A DNA stretch of 64,000 bases from Cristatella mucedo (lineage: Eukaryota; Bryozoa; Phylactolaemata; Cristatellidae): positions 1-64,000 of the forward strand of contig WPIO01000123.1 in NCBI GenBank assembly GCA_009760855.2. The letters run 5' to 3'. Position numbers and translations under genes: made by a program. The stretch's first letter is position 1. Every line of letters begins with the position of its first letter. Shown here one piece after another: positions 57,385 through 64,000 of the stretch. Below the pieces are notes generated by a model. That model was given only the letters and a program-made list of their open reading frames with translations, had not been told where the DNA came from and searched no databases.

Positions 57385-57945
57385 AAAATGATACAGCTCA
57401 GTTCTGCTAGTTATAAGGGCTCCGTGCTAGGGCCGGCTCTTTTCACGGTTTATAATCTTCCTCTTGCTGATGTGGTTGCCAAGCACAATCTAGGCTTTCA
57501 CTTTCATGCAGATGACACTCAGTTGTACCTTTGCTTTGATCCCTCCCAGAGTTCGAGCACCTCAAATGATCTCAACTCACTTGCTGCATGTATTGATGAC
57601 ATCCGCACATGGATGGCAGCAAATTCTCTAAAACTAAACGATGATAAAACGAACTTACTTGTTATGGGAAAACCCAGTGTAATTCAGAAAATGGAAAGGC
57701 TGACGCTCAAAATTGGCTCTGCCAGCATAACTCCTGCTGCTGAATCAGCAAAAAATCTAGGTGTCATGTTTCAAAGCGACCTCTCGTTAGACGACCATAT
57801 CAGCTCCACAGTCAAATCTGCCTACTTTCAGCTATATAGCATTGCTAAAATTTAGGCTTGTTTAGATAAGGATACCACGTCCAAGTTGGTCCATGCATTC
57901 GTGAAATTCCGTCTCGACTTCGGCAACTCACTGCTTACTGGCCTA
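57385..57945 (+). mobile_element. LINE-A RT fragment, well preserved (left arm of fold-back)
   Basis: A 156-codon frame (57388-57855) reads SVLGPALFTVYNLPLADVVA (motif B end), KHNLGFHFHADDTQLYLCFD (motif C intact), AANSLKLNDDKTNLLVMGKP and NLGVMFQSDLSLDDHISSTV. After one stop it continues with VHAFVKFRLDFGNSLLTGLP and ends abruptly at the fold-back point. Confidence 0.92.
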
Positions 57946-58440
57946 CCGGTACAACAGGCAAGCCAAGATGCAGAGTTTTGCACTCACTGTGAGTGCCTGA
58001 TTGTACGTGCCGGTAGGCCAGCAAGCAGTGAGTTGCACAAGTCAAGAAGGAATGTCACAAACGCATGGACCCATTTAGATGTGGTATCCTTAGCTAAATA
58101 AGCCCGAATTTCAGCAATGTTATGCAGCTGAAAGTAGGCAGATTTGATTTTGGAGCTAATGTACTCGTATAACGAAAGGTAACTTTGCTACATGACACCT
58201 AGATTTCGCGAAGATTCAATTGGAGATACGCTGGCAGAACCAATTTTGAGCGTTAGCCTTTGCAGTTTTTGAATCACACTGGTTCACTAGTTCAATCACA
58301 CTTGGTTTGCCCTAGTTATTAAGTTAATTTTATCATCACTTAATTTAAGAAAATATGCCATCATCCATGTGCGGATGCCATGAATACATGCAGCAAGGAA
58401 GTGGACACAATTCGACGTGCTCGAAAGCTGGGAGGAATCC
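57946..58440 (-). mobile_element. LINE-A RT fragment, minus strand (right arm of fold-back)
   Basis: The + strand reads GGCAAGCCAAGATGCAGAGTTTTGCACTC...GTGCCGGTAGGCCAGCAAGCAGTGAG, the inverse of LLTGLPA-QNSAARL. It continues back through DDHISS and LxDDK to about 58400. It overlaps in content with the left arm, so the two form a large imperfect palindrome. Confidence 0.85.
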
Positions 58441-58454
58441 AAAAATTCCCAGAG

Positions 58455-58905
58455 AGATTATTAATAATAACAATAATAATAATAATGCACTTGATAAAGC
58501 GCCTTCGGAGAACTCAATCTCTCGCTGGGCGCTTTACATTTGCTACAAGGGGAGATGCAGTAGAACGGTGAGTAAAATCATGCTTGACAAACAAACAAAA
58601 TGAATAACACGGTTAAGGGTGACATGCACAGGGTCAGCATGCAAATGTGGTTAGTGGCAGCATGCACAGTGTCACAACGCATGAGCACATCAAGGACGAA
58701 TGATGGGGACTCACTAAATGCTGTCCTAAATAGTTGCTTTTAAATTCTTTTTAAATGTGGTCAGGTCTGGGGATGTTCTGACGCAGGTCGGGAGTGAGTT
58801 CCAGGCTTGGGGGAGCATACGAACTAAATGCACGGTCTCCAAAGGATTTGAGGTTTTTACGGGGCGACTGTTGGATTCCGAAAACCGGATGGTGAACTCT
58901 CTGAT
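58455..58905 (-). mobile_element. LINE-A 3' end, minus strand
   Basis: (AAT)n, GCACTTGATAAAGCGCCTTCGG, AACTCAATCTCTCGCTGGGCGC and the whole 3' untranslated region up to the C-terminal coding part (GGTCGGGAGTGAGTTCCAGG; GGTGCGACTGTTGG-like region). Fairly young. Confidence 0.88.
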
Positions 58906-59535
58906 TGAGCAATATGAAGTGCATTATTATTATCGTTACTATTACTATGTGAGTTTTCAAATGGTTTGCCACTATTCGTTCCAAGATAGATTTTTTATAG
59001 AAACAATAGAAAGGATATTGGGTGGAAGTTCCTATATTTTATTCTAGTGTCGCTTTGTTGAGTAGTGGCCCTACTGCAGCCTTATTGAAATTTGCAAGGA
59101 CATGACCTGAGGCTAATGACATGTTTATTTTGTTATTTATGCATTGCAGCAGCAAATATATACGTATTTAAGAAGTTTGGAAGCGACCTCCACAACCTAG
59201 AACCTGCAAGCCAAATTTTTCTTTTATTTGTGGCCTTTAAGTGAACAAATAGAGCACTTACTGTATGTCCGCGGAGAATGTAACACGAGGAGGACGAAAC
59301 GTGTGCAACGGTTTTGCTTGTTATGATGGAAATAACCTATTGCAAGTCTTATGACTTAGTCTCAGAATTAGCTCTGCACCCATCGTCAATCTGCATCGTC
59401 AATCAGCAAAAGATATCCATAGTCAAATTGGTATTTTTTATCTAGCCTGAAGACATATTAATCACCGTCCGCTGTTTTCGATAGCTCTGGTAAAATATAG
59501 CTAGTAACAATAACACGTTTGTATGGCACCCTCGG

Positions 59536-60872
59536 AGATCGTGTAAACAATGACATTCTACGTGGCAACGACGACGGGAATGTCACTGCCCTAGCTCTGC
59601 TAGATCTGTCTGCTGCCATCGACACCATTGATCACCAAGTTCTGCTTGAACGATTGAGAACGACGATCGGTGTGGCTGACGAAGCACTGGCGTGGTTTAA
59701 ATCATACTTGTCTGATCGTGTTCAATCCGTGTCATGTGGGGGTCAGGTCTCACACACGAGAAGGGTCACCTGTGGAGTCCCTCAAGGGTCAGTACTTGGT
59801 CCCTTGCTGTTCTCCATTTATACACAACCTCTGGGAAAAGTGATTAAGGCACATGGAATAGGATATCGCTTCTATGCTGACGCTACTCACTTGCATTTGT
59901 TATTCAAACCGTCGGAATCTGCGGCAGCAACTGAAAAACTGAATGCTTGCTTTGCCGATATTCGATCCTGGATGTCGGAAAACTTCCTGAAATTAAATGA
60001 TGATAAAACCAAACTGCTGCTCATAGGACACCCTAAGCGTATCGCTGGATTAAAAGGCTTTGAGTTCAAATAGGTGATGCTATTGTGCGACCTTCACCAT
60101 GTGCTCGAAATTTAGGTGTCGTGTTTGTCAGCTGCCTCAATTTCAAAAGCTTCATTCAGAAGACTGCTTCTACAGCTAGCCATCTCATCCGATCCCTATC
60201 CAAAAATAGGAGCTGTCTCCCACGGGGGCTTGCAAAAAATTTAACTAGCTCTTTAGTTCTGTCTCGGCTTGATTATTGTAATTCCCTTTTGGCTGGGCTG
60301 CCAAAGAAAGCCACTACAGCCGACAATCAATATGGCTGCAAGGCTACTCTTCAAGTCCCAGCGGTTTGAGCACGTGTCTCCTTTGCTGAAAGAGCTGGGA
60401 TGATCGCCGGTTGAGCAAAGGATACAGAGCAAAGTTGAACCACAAGGCCCGCCACGGCTTGGCTCCTTCGTACCTAGCTGAACTTCTGCATCAGTGTAAG
60501 CCTGTTCGCGCCCTCAGGTGCTGTGGGACAATAAATTAGCTGTCCGATTCCTCCCCTTAAAGACAGTTGGCGACAGAAGCTTTAGCTCTGCAGGTTCTAG
60601 ACTGTGGAACTCGCTTCCACAACTCTTACGCAACGACAACTACTCTCCTACTGCCGACTATGGCACATCCTTTTCAGTGGTCCTGAGCTGCTACTTCTAT
60701 GCTACTCACTACGTCAACTGCTCTCCTGACTCAGCTATGCTTCCCACTTTCTCTTTGTTGCGTGAGACGATGTCTGTTGGCTACCGAATGCGTACCGAAA
60801 GCCGCTTAGGCTGTGATCGGGCTATACAAAACTCTCCTGCATAACACCCACGTGGTCTTTATGACTTTGTAT
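59536..60872 (+). mobile_element. LINE-B RT and C-terminus, longest LINE-B copy
   Basis: The frame 59519-60073 reads LALLDLSAAIDTIDHQVLLE (motif A), TCGVPQGSVLGPLLFSIYT (motif B), GYRFYADATHLHLLF (motif C with Ala in place of the second catalytic Asp) and LKLNDDKTKLLLIG (motif D), then a stop. After shifts it continues ARNLGVVFVSCLNFKSFI, LVLSRLDYCNSLLAGLPKK and, from 60518, a 108-codon frame to the end of the protein. The loss of the catalytic Asp and the breaks show it is inactive. It is absent from the paralogous site near 34660, so it inserted after (or was deleted from) one copy. Confidence 0.9.
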
Positions 60873-61540
60873 CAATAGTATTCAACTAAAACCACTCTCC
60901 TCCGTTCAGCCAACGACATCCTAGGCCGCAATGAAGACTGCAAGAGTGTCACTGTCCTAGCCCAGCTGGATCTATCAGCTCTGGCTCAGGACGATGGATC
61001 ACGAAAACCCAATTGAACCAATTATCGGGCGGAAAGAGGATGCAATGTCATGCTTCAAGTTATGCTAATCCGATCAAGTTCAGTGCGCTTCGTGCTGTGG
61101 TTGAGTTTCATCCTCCGGAACTTTCACCAGGAAAATTCCCCAATGGTTCGCTATCGATTCTTTGTGGTACTTCATTTGTACTCAAACGGGGGGGGGGGTG
61201 GGGTAAGTAACTGGGGCCCATTGAATCAGCTATCGATTTTATGCTGAAGATGCTCAGTTGTATTGGTCGTTTAGGCCATAAGAACCAGCTGAGGCAACTA
61301 ATAAACTCAATACTTGCCGTACCAGCATTTGATCCTTAACGTAGGCTGATGCTTTTAGCTAACTATCGATAAAACTAAACTGCTACTCGTAAGAATTTCT
61401 TGGTATGTTACTGGAATAGTAAACGTTGCTCTTCTATTAGGCCGTGCAGCTATGCGAACGTCACCAAGTGCTCGGAATTAAGGTGACACCTGCGACAAAC
61501 GCCAAGGTCTGAATGTTCTATAATTGATGACTACCTCCAC
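60873..61540 (+). mobile_element. LINE-B RT fragment (mosaic unit, copy 3)
   Basis: Decayed pieces in RT order: LRSANDILGRNEDCKS and VLAQLDLSAL (motif A region), SYANPIKFSALRAVVEF (SYLSxRxQ region), a G9 run near 61190, and YRFYAEDAQLYW (motif C). Matches 26549-27170 and 34800-35130. Confidence 0.7.
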
Positions 61541-61544
61541 AGCT

Positions 61545-62165
61545 ATAATAATAATACATTTGAATAGTGCCCTCGGAGAATTGAATCTTTTTTCTAGGCA
61601 CTTTACATATGCTGTAAAGAAAGCATGACCAGAAAGGATTCGCAGTCTTGTGCAATGTCATCAAGTGTAGCATTGTTAGTTGTGTCATGCACAGGTTCAG
61701 CATGCATATATTATTGGTAGCAGCTGGCAGTGTCAGAAAGCAAAAGCACACAAAGTAGACCCACTAAAGAGGACCCACTAAATTATGCAAAGCAGAGGTG
61801 GGTTTAAGCTTCTTTTTAAAAGTAGTCGTGTCATGGGATGTCGTGACGTCAGTCGGTAGTGATTTCCAGGATTTGGGAGCATGCGAACTAAAGGTACTGT
61901 CTATAAGCATTTTCAGGTCAGTAAGAAGAATGGCTAAACTATTTGAATTTTAGATGCTGACCTTATTAATACAATTGGCTTTGCTAAAGTTTCACTTGTG
62001 ACTCAGGCAGAAACAATGAATATACTCCCGTATGATATTCTGCATGTTGCAACTTCGAAATGAAGATTCTTCGCCGACGTTGCAAATATTAAATACCACC
62101 AGCGAGACCACTGTAGAGTTGTGGCAAAAATGAGCCTGCATATTTGAAGAGGAGCTCTCGGTCAT
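61545..62165 (-). mobile_element. LINE-C end, minus strand (mosaic unit, copy 3)
   Basis: Closest partner of 35157-35755. Reversed tail GTGCCCTCGGAGAATTGAATC...CTAGGCACTTTACATATGC at 61567, preceded by ATAATAATAC. Confidence 0.72.
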
Positions 62166-62700
62166 CGATTTTCCTGCTGCTGGCTGTGGCACATCCTGTA
62201 CAGCCATGTTTTCCTGCTGCAGGTTGTGGCACATCTTTTACAGTCACCGTGAGTGTTGCTGCCATGCTACGTCACTTCCTCGCCGTCTGATTTGCTGAGT
62301 CATTCATAATTTTCACTTTCTCTTGTTTGCGTTGAGATGAAGTCTGTTGGCTGCGGCAGGCGTGCCGAATGCCGCTTTGGCTTTCAAATCGCTCTAGACA
62401 ACTGTGCAGCGCAGCAGCTATTTTGCTTCCGTGGCTCTGTGGAATTTCAGACAAAAATTTATTACAGTACACTGCAAAAAATATTTAAATATATATATAT
62501 GTGGCAAGACTCCGTTCGGACCGTTAGAACTCACTGCTGATAGAAAATGGGTGCCAAGCCATCCTTTGCTGGCTGAGCCGACAAATATCGAGCAATGTGT
62601 CGCCGCTTACAGTCAGACGGGCAAGGTTTGAAGGATGTTAAATGTATGTGCCGCGTGAGTTAGCGGAGAACCAAAAACAACGTGTGACCTAATCTTTAGC
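62166..62700 (+). mobile_element. LINE-B variant 3' end (mosaic unit, copy 3)
   Basis: Two units of the 40-base repeat, then GATGAAGTCTGTTGGCTGCGGCAGGCGTGCCGAATGCCGC and the long 3' untranslated region (ATATATATATGTGGCAAGACTCCGTTCGG). No tail of ACATT repeats is seen here. Confidence 0.68.
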
Positions 62701-63027
62701 GAAAACGCATTTAAAGCGATACTAACGTTACCCTGATTACCCAGTGATGGCCGAAATGTTCAAGCCAGTGCATCCGGTTATGTTTAATAAAAAGACTAGA
62801 TGCTTTCAGCCTGAGTAATTATTGAATTATAGTAAGCACTGTAAAGAGTTTGAACATTAAACACTGTGGAGAATTTCAGATTTGAGCATATTTTTTCAAT
62901 TTGCAATTGCGAGGCTAATCATATTTTTAGATTATTGCTCATCCTCTGCCATTTAAAGTTAACCTACCGTAAGCCAAATATTGTATTATTTCCTACTAGC
63001 TGGTTACCAGGCTAGTCTAAAATATGC

Positions 63028-63330
63028 TAGATGGCTTATCAGTCTATTAGTCTTTCGCGCTCGTGATTGTTGAGATCAGAACTTGTACAAATACAGTTTG
63101 AATGTAGCTTTGAATAGAATAAACGATGGTCTCACTGAATAGATTTGATTTGATCTTACTAAACTCTAAACCCGCTAATTCTATGGCTTAACTTATAGCC
63201 TATAGCTAATAGGACATAGCTTATACCTTATAGCCTACAGCTTATAGCCTGTAGCCCATGACCTATAGCGTATAGCCTTTAGCTTACAGCCTATAGCATA
63301 TAGCCTATAACTTATAGCCTACAGTTTATA
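63028..63330 (+). repeat. Dispersed repeat ending in CTTATAGC minisatellite, copy 2
   Basis: CAGTCTATTAGTCTTTCGCGCTCGTGATTGTTGAGAT and AAACTCTAAACCCG are followed by about 150 bases of CTTATAGCCTATAG-type units. Partner of 45625-45945. A further short run lies at 63818-63870. Confidence 0.85.
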
Positions 63331-64000
63331 TAACGTCTATTTATTATAGACGATGTGAAGATCCTTTCGAGTTTCCTTGCCTGTGGACTTCCGTCCGGTC
63401 AGCCGAATGGAGCGCTTTTGAAAACCCGGCTAACGTAGAGCCCATCAAGCAGCATTCCAAGCTTCATTAGTAATTCGTTTAGGAGCGGTTGCCTGGAGAT
63501 TGAGGGCATAGACAACGATCGGCACTTCTGCAGCCAATGATCTACAGGCCTTTGCAGCTCAGGTAGCAGCTGATCGAAAGATTTAAACCTCGTCGGACTT
63601 TATTTAAGAGCTGAAAAACAGTGCAAGCAGGACAATATCTTATGCTACCGTAAAGAGTGATTCGAGCCCATGGAAGAGGCTATCACTTTTATGCTGACGG
63701 TACTCGGCTGTGTAGTTTGGCATTTTCTAAGCGGTAGTAACGCGATAACACACGTAACACCGAAGCGAACTCAAAGACGTTTATTCACGTGGACGCCGCA
63801 GCGGGCCAGAATTACTTGTAGCCTATTACTTACAGCCTATAGCTTAGAGCCTATAGCTTATAGCTTATAGGCGCCCGGGCTCGCGATGGCTGCGAGATGA
63901 AGAACGTTGCCCCCACAAGCCAGTGGCTTTGTTGATGACGACGGCTATATTCTATCATATGCAGGCAATCGCGTGTAAGCGAGCACATATTTATACGGAT
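63331..64000. other. Unassigned sequence with a short CTATAGCTTA run
   Basis: 63818-63870 contains AGCCTATTACTTACAGCCTATAGCTTAGAGCC units like those at 63180. Elsewhere a faint LINE-B RT trace (GGCTATCACTTTTATGCTGACGGTACTCGGCTG near 63677, YHFYADGTRL) is visible. Confidence 0.45.

Larger units (their letters stand above)
58970..62900 (+). repeat. Segmental duplication, copy 2
   Basis: Same order of pieces as 34060-36670, beginning with LINE-A RT(-) 58970-59515 (GGGTGGAAGTTCCTATATTTTA; GACATGACCTGAGGCTAATGAC). It includes a LINE-C tail cut at GGCACCCTCGGAG (59535), LINE-B RT fragment, LINE-C end and LINE-B variant, and a unique end (GATTACCCAGTGATGGCCG; GAGCATATTTTTTCAATT). Confidence 0.8.

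Overview
This is a 64 kb stretch of animal (metazoan) genomic DNA. It has introns with GT/AG boundaries, a TATA box and AATAAA signals, tRNA-derived SINEs, many non-LTR retrotransposon fragments and very long microsatellites. The species cannot be told from the sequence. Repeat style and the one recognisable gene fit an invertebrate better than a vertebrate, but that is inference.

Only one intact protein-coding gene is convincingly readable. It lies on the + strand from about 49,690 to 54,290 and encodes a small secreted protein of 190 residues made of a signal peptide and a single F5/8 type C (discoidin) domain. Four coding exons (50118-50259, 53417-53583, 53678-53797, 54072-54215) join in frame and rebuild the whole domain from its first to its last cysteine. 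Intron 2 contains a 17-copy minisatellite in which each unit ends in a splice-acceptor-like motif. Two decayed relatives of the same exons lie on the - strand at 40139-40520 and 30938-31065.

Almost everything else is repetitive. Four main families are named here for convenience. LINE-A is L2/CR1-like, with (F/H)(A/V)DDTQLYLCF in the reverse transcriptase (RT) and a 3' hairpin followed by ATT repeats. LINE-B is a related family whose C-terminus reads GPRLWNSLPQFLRN and whose tail is made of ACATT repeats. SINE-A is tRNA-derived and ends in a conserved GAGGCTGTTTAA-type tail. SINE-B is tRNA-derived and carries a LINE-A-like 3' hairpin. A further divergent LINE end (LINE-C) occurs inside a mosaic unit found at three places. 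All LINE copies seen are 5'-truncated or broken by stops and frameshifts. Minor elements are a Ty3/gypsy RT fragment, a LINE ORF1-like PHD finger, a probable pogo/Tigger transposase tail and an inverted-repeat (MITE-like) element.

Layout: 1-2.8 kb, old SINE/LINE fragments; 2.8-5.3 kb, an almost pure pyrimidine tract ending in (CT)n; 5.3-9.3 kb, GC-richer unassigned sequence with a fold-back element; 9.3-22.5 kb, scattered LINE-A/LINE-B/SINE-A copies, pogo and gypsy relics; 22.5-31 kb, (CT)n and LINE fragments; 31-36.7 kb, the longest LINE-A copy and one copy of a segmental duplication; 37-41 kb, LINE copies and the discoidin pseudogene; 41.7-42.7 kb, an AT-rich unassigned island; 43-49 kb, decayed LINEs and an (AT)n array; 49.7-54.3 kb, the discoidin gene; 55-64 kb, LINE-A fold-back, LINE-B RT and the second copy of the segmental duplication, ending in a short CTTATAGC-type minisatellite.
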